Of a stretch of 64,000 nucleotides of DNA, positions 9,110 through 16,714 are shown one piece after another (positions within the stretch are counted from its first letter, which is position 1; the number at the start of each line of letters is the position of its first letter). The stretch is from Candidatus Brevundimonas phytovorans. GTDB taxonomy: Bacteria; Pseudomonadota; Alphaproteobacteria; Caulobacterales; Caulobacteraceae. The notes under the pieces were generated by a model. The model saw only the letters and a program-made list of their open reading frames with translations. It did no database searches and had not been told where the DNA came from. A program made the translations under genes and the position numbers. The DNA is taken from positions 1,761,001 to 1,825,000 of the forward strand of contig CP119309.1 of NCBI GenBank assembly GCA_029203145.1. Direction: 5' to 3'.

Positions 9110-9871
9110 ATGCATAATCGATACGGAACACTCGCCTCCTGGGTCTATGACCTGGACAAGTCGGTGGGGCATTCGTTCGGTGATCAGGCGTTCTATCGGG
9201 CGCGGCTGCTCGAGTGCGACAGCGGACCCGTGCTGGAGCCCGCGGTCGGCAACGGACGCCTCTTCATTCCCCTGATCGAGGCGGGATTTGAGATGGAAGG
9301 CTTCGACGCCTCGGCTGAAATGCTCGGCTATTGCCGGGACGAGTGCCGCAAGCGGGGGCTTTCCGCCCGGCTGACGCAGCGGTCGTTTGAGACCTTTGTC
9401 TCACCCACCCGCTTTTCCGCGATCATCATTCCAGCCGGTTCGTTTCAACTGATCACCAGTACGGCGTCGGCGACCGCCGTGCTGAGACGATTTTACGATC
9501 ATCTCGCCCCAGGCGGTCGATTGATCCTCGACCCCGACCCCATCGGCGGCTTTCTGGACAGCTCCGAGTCCGTCCGGTCCTGGACGACGGACTCCGGCGA
9601 CCTTTTGACCCTGACCGCCCGCCGGGTGGACACCGACTACATCGCCCAGACCACCCTGTCCCACCTTCGCTATGAACACTGGCGGGACGGCGTCCTGGCG
9701 GCCACCGAGCTGGACCTGTTCAAGCTGCGCTGGTGGGGCGTCCATGAGTTCGAACTGGCCTTGAGGGCCGCAGGCTTCACGGACGTGGCGGCCTGCGGCG
9801 GGTATCAACAGGGTCGCGCGCCGGATCGGGACGACCAGATCATCAGTTTCGAAGCCCGGCGTCCGGCCTAG
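9110..9871 (+). CDS. Class I SAM-dependent methyltransferase
   Basis: 253 residues from ATG 9110 behind AGGAGCC. The SAM-binding motif I appears as VLEPAVGNGRLFIPL (about 39-53), followed by the acidic motif II in GFDASAEML. A YDHLAPGGRLILD block corresponds to the usual post-motif LxPGGxL strand. These show a Rossmann-type methyltransferase of the type-11/25 group, but the substrate is not evident. It sits between the light-sensing operon and the integrase, so it may be cargo of the element. It is monocistronic as far as can be seen, followed by a GC-rich hairpin at 9890-9906. Confidence 0.85.
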   Translation: MHNRYGTLASWVYDLDKSVGHSFGDQAFYRARLLECDSGPVLEPAVGNGRLFIPLIEAGFEMEGFDASAEMLGYCRDECRKRGLSARLTQRSFETFVSPTRFSAIIIPAGSFQLITSTASATAVLRRFYDHLAPGGRLILDPDPIGGFLDSSESVRSWTTDSGDLLTLTARRVDTDYIAQTTLSHLRYEHWRDGVLAATELDLFKLRWWGVHEFELALRAAGFTDVAACGGYQQGRAPDRDDQIISFEARRPA

Positions 9872-9889
9872 ACCGGCGCCCTCGGAGAC

Positions 9890-9906
9890 GTCACGGCGCG
9901 CGTGAC
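9890..9906 (+). terminator. Hairpin after the methyltransferase
   Basis: A perfect 6-bp stem, GTCACG and CGTGAC, around a 5-nt GCGCG loop, 18 bp after the stop codon. There is no T-run, so it may be a weak terminator or a transcript-stabilising structure. Confidence 0.35.
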
Positions 9907-10061
9907 GCGGGAGACGAATGTTGAGGCCGAGATGCTTTCCGGCGACGACCAGACGACTGTAACCGACGAGGTCAGTGGCGAGCACAGCTCCGTCCAAGGT
10001 CCGGCCGCCTAGCTCGTAACGATCGTCTCCGTCCTGAGGGAATGGACGGCAGGGGCGGGCT

Positions 10062-11378
10062 CTAACCCCAGCTTGGCTTGCACGCTCCACCGGCCTCTGC
10101 GGAGGGTTTCAGATTGGCGAGATGGCTGGCCCAGGTCTGAAGGGCCGCCCGCTTCTCCGCCATGTAGCTGTAACGATCATAGACCGCCGTGACGGCGGCG
10201 CCGTCCCGCACGGTGTGCCCCAGAAGATGACCGACGATGAAACGCCCTACCCCATACCTGCCGGTAAGGGTCGTGGCGCCTGACCGCCGCACGTCGTGAG
10301 GCGAACCGGCGGGCAGGTTGCGACGCTTGCAGGTGCGGACGACCGCCCTGGTCAAAGCGCGGGGATCTACAGGACCAGTCCTGTTGCGCGGCGCCGGGAA
10401 GACCCAAGCGCTCTTCGGATACAGAGAACGCGCCCGCTGCAACACGGCCAGGGCTTCGTCTGGAAGGGGAACGACATGCACATGTCGAGCCTTGGTGCGA
10501 TGCGAAGGGATGGTCCAGACGGCGCTGGCCATATCGATCTCGCTCCAAAGCACCTCGGCGACTTCAGACCGGCGCGTCAGAGTCGTCATAAGGAACTGGA
10601 TCGCCAGGCCTGTGGGCGCATCGAGACGCGCATGCATGCCGGCCGTCTTCTCGCCGGGCGCGCGGGGCGATGACGCCAGCGAGGCCTCGTTCCACAGAAC
10701 CCGCAGCGCCTCGTCATCGAACATCCGCTCGCGGGGCGTGAGCGCAAGGGGCCTGGTCAGTCCGTAGGCCGGATTGGCTTCAAGGCGATCCTCGTAGACC
10801 GCAAAGCCCAGCACGCTCATCAGGACGCCCCCGACCGAGGCGAGACTGGCCGGGGCCAGGCCGCTTTCCGCCGCCAGGTCCCGCATGAAGATGCGGATAT
10901 CCGTCCTCCTGACGGCGGCGAACTTCATGTCGCCGAGAACCGGCTTTATGTAGCGGCGGAAAAGCGAACGTTCGGACTCGATGGTCCTCGCCTGCTTGGG
11001 ACGTCGTCGTCCGCCGTGCAGTCCCTTTCCGGCAGCCCTCCAGTAGGCCTCAGCCAGATCTTCGAGCGTGTCACCCGTCCTGGCTTCCTCCCGACGCGCA
11101 CTGCGGGCAGCGGCCGGATCTGTCCCGCCTGCGACGGCAACCCGGGCTGTAGCGGCCAGACGACGAGCTTCGGCAAGGGTGATGTCCGGATAGGCGCCCA
11201 GCACATGACGACGCCGTTTGCCGTTCTCGGCAGTGTATCGAAGTTCGAAGCCTTTCGCCCCCGTAGGCCACACGCGGACGTACAGGCCGCGGCTGTCCGC
11301 GACGGCCATTTCATACCGCGCATCGCGCGGCTTCAGGGCGGCGATCTGACGATCTGTACGCACGGGATCCCGAGGCAT
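10062..11378 (-). CDS. int: P4-type tyrosine integrase
   Basis: 438 residues. The N-terminal DUF4102-type arm-binding domain (about 1-90; LTDRQI-like start, GLYVRVWPTGAKGFELRY, LGAYPDITLAEAR) is typical of the P4/CP4-57 family. The core-binding domain spans about 105-210. The catalytic domain carries the recombinase residues: Arg269 in TLTRRSEV, His361 and Arg364 in HDVRRSG, His388 in LGHTV, and a tyrosine in YDRYSYMAEKR at 400-410. All catalytic positions look intact, so the enzyme may be active. P4-type integrases insert islands at the 3' ends of tRNA genes, and a tRNA 3' fragment lies about 180 bp from its start codon. It reads away from that att site. Confidence 0.93.
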   Translation of the reverse strand: MPRDPVRTDRQIAALKPRDARYEMAVADSRGLYVRVWPTGAKGFELRYTAENGKRRRHVLGAYPDITLAEARRLAATARVAVAGGTDPAAARSARREEARTGDTLEDLAEAYWRAAGKGLHGGRRRPKQARTIESERSLFRRYIKPVLGDMKFAAVRRTDIRIFMRDLAAESGLAPASLASVGGVLMSVLGFAVYEDRLEANPAYGLTRPLALTPRERMFDDEALRVLWNEASLASSPRAPGEKTAGMHARLDAPTGLAIQFLMTTLTRRSEVAEVLWSEIDMASAVWTIPSHRTKARHVHVVPLPDEALAVLQRARSLYPKSAWVFPAPRNRTGPVDPRALTRAVVRTCKRRNLPAGSPHDVRRSGATTLTGRYGVGRFIVGHLLGHTVRDGAAVTAVYDRYSYMAEKRAALQTWASHLANLKPSAEAGGACKPSWG

Positions 11379-11453
11379 CTGTCCCTCAAATCACTTCTGA
11401 CCCCCTCATACTACACCAAGGGGGGCGTTAGGGGGGCGCCCCATACGAAACTG

Positions 11454-11548
11454 CCTGAAAACACCTGAAATGATCAATTGTAGATAAATGACGTAAAAAC
11501 AATATCTTGCTTCAAAAACTGAAACCGGCTGAACCGGCCTGAAACCGC
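11454..11548 (+). repeat. Short CTGAAA-type direct repeats next to att (possible integrase arm sites)
   Basis: Three near-identical units stand head to tail at 11519-11548: CTGAAACCGG, CTGAACCGG and CCTGAAACCGC. Two related CCTGAAA units lie at 11454 and 11464. The DNA here is clearly AT-richer than its surroundings. Spacing and position between int and the att fragment fit arm-type binding sites for the integrase, by analogy with other tyrosine-integrase islands. Confidence 0.5.
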
Positions 11549-11558
11549 TAAAATAGGA

Positions 11559-11603
11559 TTCACACCGAGGGGGTCACAGGTTCAATCCCTGTCGCGTCCA
11601 CCA
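11559..11603 (+). other. tRNA 3' fragment, probable attR (tRNA-Val CAC-like)
   Basis: The segment reads as the 3' half of a tRNA. It has anticodon loop TTCACAC (anticodon CAC), 3' anticodon stem CGAGG, variable loop GGGTC, a perfect T-arm (ACAGG, loop TTCAATC, CCTGT), 3' acceptor strand CGCGTCC, discriminator A and encoded CCA at 11601-11603. No 5' half precedes it: the bases before 11559 cannot pair with the CGAGG stem. A 3' fragment without its tRNA is the usual scar at the distal end of an element integrated in a tRNA gene. The orientation places the element to the left and native chromosome to the right. Confidence 0.75.
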
Positions 11604-11658
11604 TCCCTTTTCCTGAAACATAGCCACCCTGACCGCTCGAACCGTCGTGGCCGTTGCG

Positions 11659-12459
11659 TCAGGGAACGTCTGCGTCATCCGCGGCGGGCCGGGGGCCGCC
11701 GCTCAGGCCCGGCTCATAGAGGCCTGTGGCGATACCGGCGATGATGCCCTCAACGCGAACGCGAGGACCGAAGCGACGGCAGGGATCGGGATTGGGGATC
11801 GCCCGCACATCGCGCTCGCTCGGCGCCAGGGCGTCGCCCACCATGTCGCCCAGGGGCTCAGCCAGCCGGTGCGCGTCGCCGATGCGCGACAGCGAGGGCT
11901 TGTCCGTCCCCACCACCATGGCGTCGCGGCGCCAGACGATGGCGGCGGCCTGACGACCGTCGGGCGCCAGAAGCTCGGCTTCCGCGCCGAGGCCGCCCGT
12001 GCCGCCGGGCGCCCGCACCTTGATCGGGCCGGGGATGAAGAAGTTGGCGACGGCCGCCGCCGCCGACCCGGCCTGATGCGTCGGCCGGATGTGGGTGACG
12101 CCCACCCGCACCGTGCCCGCCTGGGGATCGGGCAGCTCAGAGATGTCGAAACGCTCGCTCAATTCATAGCAGACCTGACGGTCCACCTCGCTGAGCACCG
12201 CGCGCCGGTCCTCGTCTGAAAGCACGGGGTCGACGACGCCGAAGACCTCGGCCGGAGCCACCCACAGGCGGGTGATGGTCGAGGCCAGCGGCTCGTCCCG
12301 CCGCTGCATCACCGAGGCGCGCACCACGTCCGTGCGCGGCGCCAGCCCCTCGTAGCTTGTCAGGAAGCCGGAGTTCGCCGGGGCGCCGGCGCTGGCGCAG
12401 GCGCCCGCCGTCAAGGCCAAGCCCGCCACGCTCAGGCCGCGCATCATTCTATTCGCCAT
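11659..12459 (-). CDS. DUF3313-type lipoprotein
   Basis: 266 residues from ATG 12459, preceded by GGGAGACG; an upstream GTG would add 23 unlikely residues. The N-terminus is a lipoprotein signal (RGLSVAGLALTAGAC, probable lipid-modified Cys20), so the product should be anchored in the periplasm. The mature part (GFLTSYEGLAPR, then RRAVLSEVDRQVCYELSERF and LVAPLGD-like blocks) matches the layout of DUF3313 proteins, whose function is unknown. It is the last gene of a minus-strand series headed by an RpoE-type promoter, with a 96-bp gap from the CFA-synthase-like gene. Its presence suggests an envelope-stress role. Confidence 0.7.
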   Translation of the reverse strand: MANRMMRGLSVAGLALTAGACASAGAPANSGFLTSYEGLAPRTDVVRASVMQRRDEPLASTITRLWVAPAEVFGVVDPVLSDEDRRAVLSEVDRQVCYELSERFDISELPDPQAGTVRVGVTHIRPTHQAGSAAAAVANFFIPGPIKVRAPGGTGGLGAEAELLAPDGRQAAAIVWRRDAMVVGTDKPSLSRIGDAHRLAEPLGDMVGDALAPSERDVRAIPNPDPCRRFGPRVRVEGIIAGIATGLYEPGLSGGPRPAADDADVP

Positions 12460-12555
12460 GGTCGTCTCCCGGTTCCTGAAACGGATACGCGACGCCGGGT
12501 CGATCGGATCTAGGATCGCGCAGACCAACCCGGCGGGAAGACGAAGACCTGAGGC

Positions 12556-13779
12556 CTAGGGACGTTCCAGAGCCATCTGGATCACGTCGGTCCGCCCCGA
12601 CCGGAAGCCGGCCTCGCAATAGGCCAGGTAGAAGCGCCAGAGGCGGCGGAAGCGGTCGTCGAATCCGGCCCCGGTGCGGAGGATGTCGCCCCAGGCTCCG
12701 TCGAAACGGCGCGCCCATTCGGCCAGGGTGTCGGCATAGTCGCCGCCAAAACGCTCGACCGCGACCTCGCTCAGGCCGGCGCGGGAGATCACCGGGGCGA
12801 TACGGGCTTCGGACGGCAGGCTGCCGCCAGGGAAGACGTACTTCTGGATGAAGTCGGTGCGGGCGTCGTATTCCTCGAACAGGTCGTCCTGGATGGTGAT
12901 GATCTGCAAACCGGCGCGCCCGCCGGGCTTCAGCACGTCGTGGACCTTCTGGAAGTAGGTGGGCCAGTATTCGCGCCCGACCGCCTCGAACATCTCGATG
13001 GAAGCGACACGGTCGAACTGGCCCTCCACGTCGCGATAGTCGATCAGGCGAATGTCGGCCCGCTCGGCCAGGCCCGCCTCGAACAGGCGACGGCGCGCAT
13101 AGTCGTACTGTTCGCGCGAGATGGTGACGCCCGTGACCACGGCCCCGACCTCGCGCGCGGCGAACTCGGCGAATCCGCCCCAGCCGCAACCGATCTCGAG
13201 CACGCTATGACCGGATTTCAGGTCCATCATCCGCGCCAACGCGGCGTATTTGGCCCGCTGGGCGTCCGGCAGCGACTGACCCGATCGCTCGAACCGCGCC
13301 GAGGAATAGGTCATCGAGGGGTCAAGCCAGGCGCCGTAGAAGGCGTTGCCCAGATCGTAATGGGCGTGAATGTTGCGACGCGATCCGCGACGGCTGTTGC
13401 GGTTCAAGCGGTGGCCAAACCAGTTGACCAGGTTCATCAGCGGATTGCCGTCGAACAGACGCCGGATGTGGTCGTAGTTGTTGACCAGGGTCTCCAGCAG
13501 GACCGCCAGATCAGGCGTATCCCACTCGCCCGCCATATAGCCTTCGGCGAAACCGATATCCCCGCTCTTGAGCACGCGAGCGGCGAAGCGCGGCTCACGG
13601 ACGGTCAGGACGGCGGCGTGGCCGGGCGTCTGCCCCGTCAGCAGATGACGGCTGCCGTCGGGCAGGACCAGGGTGAGGCGCCCCCAGGTCCAGTTGGCGG
13701 ACAAAAGACGCAACAGAAGGCCCAGGACCGGAGACGTCGCCCGTTGGTCGTTCCGATCGCCATAATAGGTGGTGGTCAT
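12556..13779 (-). CDS. cfa: Cyclopropane-fatty-acyl-phospholipid synthase family methyltransferase
   Basis: 407 residues. It transfers a methyl or methylene group from SAM to unsaturated acyl chains of membrane phospholipids. Family blocks seen: AHYDLGNAFYGAWLD with SMTYSSA (active-site region, about 145-170), SAM motif I VLEIGCGWGGFAEF (about 196-209), ISREQYDYARRRL, and DRVASIEMFEAVG. C-terminal GAGFDDRFRRLWRFYLAYCEAGF is also typical. The second of the SigE-type minus-strand genes, 57 bp after DUF1365. In Rhodobacter sphaeroides the homologous CfaA/UfaM enzyme is under RpoE control and contributes to methylated or furan fatty acids, so the same role is plausible here. Confidence 0.9.
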   Translation of the reverse strand: MTTTYYGDRNDQRATSPVLGLLLRLLSANWTWGRLTLVLPDGSRHLLTGQTPGHAAVLTVREPRFAARVLKSGDIGFAEGYMAGEWDTPDLAVLLETLVNNYDHIRRLFDGNPLMNLVNWFGHRLNRNSRRGSRRNIHAHYDLGNAFYGAWLDPSMTYSSARFERSGQSLPDAQRAKYAALARMMDLKSGHSVLEIGCGWGGFAEFAAREVGAVVTGVTISREQYDYARRRLFEAGLAERADIRLIDYRDVEGQFDRVASIEMFEAVGREYWPTYFQKVHDVLKPGGRAGLQIITIQDDLFEEYDARTDFIQKYVFPGGSLPSEARIAPVISRAGLSEVAVERFGGDYADTLAEWARRFDGAWGDILRTGAGFDDRFRRLWRFYLAYCEAGFRSGRTDVIQMALERP

Positions 13780-13836
13780 GGCGTCAGGCGCCCTTTGCGT
13801 TGGAAGCGGGCGATCGTGGCCCGGTGTTTACAGGAG

Positions 13837-14640
13837 TCAACGCGCCAGACGGCTTTCGCGCGCCCGGTGCTGGATGGTGACAGCCTCGCGGGCCGGCGGG
13901 GGCTGTCGGGTCAGACGCACGCCCTTGATCCAGAGCTTCAGCGCCTCCCAGTGAATGGCGGCCACGACCTTCAGGGTCATGAACGGCAGAGCCAGCGCCG
14001 CCGCCGCCAGCGAACGGTCGTCCAGAGGTCGGCGGTCGGCCGACATGGCGGCGGTGATCAGCACGCCCTCGGCGTCGATCCCGTCGATAACCAGGTCCAG
14101 GCGAGGGCCAGGGGCATGGCCGCGGAAGGCGTAGTCCATCTCCATCCCCATGAAGGGCGAGACATAGAGGGCCTTGGCCGCGCCCTGCCGGATCAGGCCC
14201 GCCGCCTGATCCGCCTCCGGCACCGGAATGACATAGGCGTGGCGCACGCCGAAGGTGCTGGTCACTTCATAGACCATGGCCGCCAGCCGACCGTCGGCCT
14301 GATGGCAATAGTAGAGGCTGATCGGATTGAAGACGTAGCCGAGTACGCGCGGCATGGTCAGCAGGCGCACAGCCCCTTCGCCAATATCGATGCCGGCGCG
14401 CGCCAGGAAGGCGTCGATCTGGGGTCGCAGGGCCGCGCCGGACCCGTCGCCATGATCCCGGTCGTGAAAGGACAGCAGGTTGAAGCGGTTGCGCGAGAAC
14501 AGACGCAGTTCCCGGTCAAGACCGTCGATCTCCGCCAGGTCCAGCAACAGCCAGAAAACGCGATAGTTCAACTGATGCGTCCGGGGCCGAAAACGCCGGT
14601 GCATGACGCCGCCGCGATAGAGGGCCGAGGCCCGGGTCAT
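13837..14640 (-). CDS. DUF1365 family protein
   Basis: 267 residues. The N-terminal ALYRGGVMHRRFRP with LNYRVFWLLLDL, then LLSFHDRDHGDG and LGYVFNPISLYYC are hallmark DUF1365 blocks. Its ATG overlaps the stop codon of the flavoprotein gene (ATGA, 14637-14640), so the two are translationally coupled. DUF1365 proteins nearly always sit beside an FAD-dependent oxidoreductase and a CFA-synthase-like methylase and are thought to act with them in modification of membrane fatty acids. No catalytic residue assignment is possible from sequence alone. Confidence 0.9.
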   Translation of the reverse strand: MTRASALYRGGVMHRRFRPRTHQLNYRVFWLLLDLAEIDGLDRELRLFSRNRFNLLSFHDRDHGDGSGAALRPQIDAFLARAGIDIGEGAVRLLTMPRVLGYVFNPISLYYCHQADGRLAAMVYEVTSTFGVRHAYVIPVPEADQAAGLIRQGAAKALYVSPFMGMEMDYAFRGHAPGPRLDLVIDGIDAEGVLITAAMSADRRPLDDRSLAAAALALPFMTLKVVAAIHWEALKLWIKGVRLTRQPPPAREAVTIQHRARESRLAR

Positions 14641-15974
14641 GTCGCCGTTTCCAGCACCGGGCGCGACGGGGGCGTCAGATGGATACGCCCGCTCTCGTTC
14701 TCGACCGACCAGGGACGGCGCACGCCGCCCAGTTGCTCGGCCACCGCGAGGCCAGACTGAAGACCGTCCTCATGGAAGCCCGCGCCGAAGTGGGCGCCGC
14801 AGAACCAGACGCCGCCCTGCCCTTGCAGGCTCCACAGCTGCTTCTGCGCCTGGAGGGCGGCGGGATTGAAGATCGGGTGTTCGTACAGTTCGCTGCGCAG
14901 CAGGGTGTCGGGCTTGGGCGGACGCGGCGGATTGAGGGTGACGAACAGGTCCTGACCCGGCAGGCCCTGAAGCTTGTTCATCCAATAGGTGACGCACAGG
15001 CCGTCGTCGGCGCCGATGTAGTTCCAACTGGCCCAGGCCCGGCGACGTTGCGGCATCAGACCGGCGTCCGTGTGCAGAACCGTCAGGTTGCGGCTGTAGT
15101 GGAAGGCTCCCAGCACCTGACTTTCGCGTTCGGTCGGCTCGGCCAGCATGGCCAGGGCCTGATCGGCATGGGCGCCGATGACGACATGATCGAAGCGCTC
15201 GACGCCGCCCTGGCTGTCATGAACCATGACCCCCTGTTCGACACGGCGCACCGCGGTCACGCCATGATCCAGTCGCACATCGCCGATGCCCCGCGCCAGA
15301 TGCTCGACATAGACCCGACTGCCGCCCTCGACGGTGCGCCACAAGGGACGGCCAACCAGCTTGAGCAGGCCGTGATTGCCGCAGAAGCGGATGAAGGCCT
15401 CGGCCGGATAGTCCATCAAGGTATGGGCGGGCGAGGACCAGATCGCCGCCGCCATCGGCAGCAGGTGGTCGTCGCGGAAGGCGTCGCTGAACCCTTCACG
15501 CTTCAGATAATCGCCCAGCGTCAGGTTGGGATCGGTCAGACCGCCAAGATCGATCGGCGCCTCGCGATAAAAGCGCATGATCTCGCCCAGCATGGTCCAG
15601 AAGCGCGGACGCAGCAGGTTGCGGCGCTGAGCGAACAGGCCGGGAGCGGCGTATTCGAACCGACCCGCGTCCAGCGACACGGCGAAGGACATGTCGGTCG
15701 CCCGCGTCTTGACGCCCAAGTGGGCGAACAGGGCGATCAGGTTGGGATAGGTGGCGTCGTTGAAACAGATGAAGCCGGTGTCGACCGCCACGTCTCCGGT
15801 CGCCGCCCCGGCCGTCACCGTATTGGAATGACCGCCCAGACGATCAGCCTTTTCATACACCGTCACCTGGTGGCGCTGCGACAGAAGCCAGGCCGAGGAC
15901 AGGGCGGCGACGCCAGAACCGACCACGGCGATCTTGAGCGGGCCGCTAGATGGGCGGACAGGCGAATGCGACAT
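14637..15974 (-). CDS. FAD-dependent amine-oxidase-like oxidoreductase
   Basis: 445 residues from ATG 15974; an upstream ATG at 16010 would overlap the promoter. The N-terminal dinucleotide-binding fold is IAVVGSGVAALSSAW followed by the acidic ribose-binding YEKADRLGGH, then the second motif VDTGFICFN. The C-terminal GVWFCGAHFGAGFHEDGLQSG is the FAD-closing motif. This is the flavoprotein that accompanies DUF1365 and CFA-type methylases. In Rhodobacter sphaeroides a related flavoprotein (UfaD) desaturates methylated acyl chains on the way to furan fatty acids. It is the first gene of the minus-strand operon, downstream of a sigma-E-like promoter at 16020-16048. Confidence 0.88.
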   Translation of the reverse strand: MSHSPVRPSSGPLKIAVVGSGVAALSSAWLLSQRHQVTVYEKADRLGGHSNTVTAGAATGDVAVDTGFICFNDATYPNLIALFAHLGVKTRATDMSFAVSLDAGRFEYAAPGLFAQRRNLLRPRFWTMLGEIMRFYREAPIDLGGLTDPNLTLGDYLKREGFSDAFRDDHLLPMAAAIWSSPAHTLMDYPAEAFIRFCGNHGLLKLVGRPLWRTVEGGSRVYVEHLARGIGDVRLDHGVTAVRRVEQGVMVHDSQGGVERFDHVVIGAHADQALAMLAEPTERESQVLGAFHYSRNLTVLHTDAGLMPQRRRAWASWNYIGADDGLCVTYWMNKLQGLPGQDLFVTLNPPRPPKPDTLLRSELYEHPIFNPAALQAQKQLWSLQGQGGVWFCGAHFGAGFHEDGLQSGLAVAEQLGGVRRPWSVENESGRIHLTPPSRPVLETAT

Positions 15975-16019
15975 GACGACTCCGAAACGCGCTCGCCTAA
16001 TTTGCGGCAAGCTTCAACG

Positions 16020-16048
16020 ATTTACGCAGCAGCGTCAAAATCGGATTG
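16020..16048 (-). promoter_or_regulatory. RpoE-type promoter of the flavoprotein operon
   Basis: On the minus strand, a -35 CAATCC (16043-16048) is separated by exactly 18 nt from TAAAT (16020-16024). Known RpoE/ChrR promoters of alphaproteobacteria resemble TGATCC-N18-TAAGA, and this differs at two positions in the -35 and two in the -10. The neighbouring rpoE promoter has the same spacing. Confidence 0.5.
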
Positions 16049-16052
16049 CGAA

Positions 16053-16082
16053 TGATCCAGACATTTTCCCGAACCGTATTAG
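16053..16082 (+). promoter_or_regulatory. RpoE-type autoregulatory promoter of rpoE-chrR
   Basis: A perfect -35 TGATCC (16053-16058), an 18-nt spacer, then TATTAG (16077-16082), 54 nt before the rpoE ATG. It resembles the TGATCC-N18-TAAGA consensus of the RpoE/ChrR class and would make the sigma gene autoregulated. It is almost back to back with the divergent promoter at 16020-16048. Confidence 0.55.
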
Positions 16083-16135
16083 GTTCCATGCATGTCGAGC
16101 CGTCATCATTCACAACTGCAAGGGCTACACCTCGG

Positions 16136-16714
16136 ATGAGCGAGGACTGCCCGTCCCAAGACGCCTTTGCGTATGATCGCCTGATCGAGGCCGTGGCCCT
16201 GCGTCGCGACCGTGAAGCCTTCGCCCAGTTGTTCAACCATTTCGCCCCGCGCCTGAAGGCCTGGCTGATGAAGTCCGGCGCGACGGCCGCCGCCGCCGAG
16301 GACTTCGCCCAGGACGCCATGCTGACGGTGTGGCGCAAGGCTGATCTGTTCGACGCCCGCAAGGCGCGCGCCGCTACCTGGATCTTCACCATCGCCCGCA
16401 ACCGCCGCCTGGACATGCTGCGCCGCGACGCCCGCCCCCTGCCCGTCCCCGAAATCGAACTGGCCGACACAGAGGTGCAGCGGCCGGACGACATCCTTGC
16501 CGCGTCGCAGGACGCCGAGCGGGTTCGCGACGCCCTGTCGCGGCTCAAGCCCGATCAGGTCGAGGTCCTGCGGCTCGCCTTCTTCCTGGACAGCCCCCAC
16601 TCCGAAATCGCCCAACGGCTCGACCTGCCCCTGGGCACCGTAAAGTCCCGCATTCGCAACGCCATGATCAAGCTCCGCCTCATTCTTGAAGCCTCTCAGG
16701 AGGCGCCCCGATGA
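16136..16714 (+). CDS. rpoE: ECF sigma factor of the RpoE/ChrR class
   Basis: 192 residues from ATG 16136 (AAGGG 11 nt upstream). Region 2 (about 20-95) shows FAQLFNHFAPRLKAWL, AAEDFAQDAMLTVWRKADLFD and TWIFTIARNRRLDMLRRD. Region 4 (about 135-190) has SRLKPDQVEVLRLAFF and a helix-turn-helix HSEIAQRLDLPLGTVKSRIRNAM. The sequence pattern and the directly following ChrR-like gene identify the ECF11/RpoE group, which responds to singlet oxygen or organic peroxides in Rhodobacter and Caulobacter. Its 3' end overlaps chrR by four bases (ATGA), giving coupled production of sigma and anti-sigma. Likely targets are itself and the divergent lipid-modification genes. Confidence 0.9.
   Translation: MSEDCPSQDAFAYDRLIEAVALRRDREAFAQLFNHFAPRLKAWLMKSGATAAAAEDFAQDAMLTVWRKADLFDARKARAATWIFTIARNRRLDMLRRDARPLPVPEIELADTEVQRPDDILAASQDAERVRDALSRLKPDQVEVLRLAFFLDSPHSEIAQRLDLPLGTVKSRIRNAMIKLRLILEASQEAPR

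Noticed and set aside
9872..10061. Minus-strand reading frame containing ATDLVGYSRLV, reminiscent of class III adenylate cyclases
   Set aside because: Only the short GYSRL-like string matches; residues expected after it in cyclases are absent and no start or ribosome site is present. It may be chance or a tiny remnant.
14679..16055. Long plus-strand open frame antisense to the flavoprotein gene
   Set aside because: It is the complement of a clearly coding FAD oxidoreductase in GC-rich DNA, where antisense frames often remain open.
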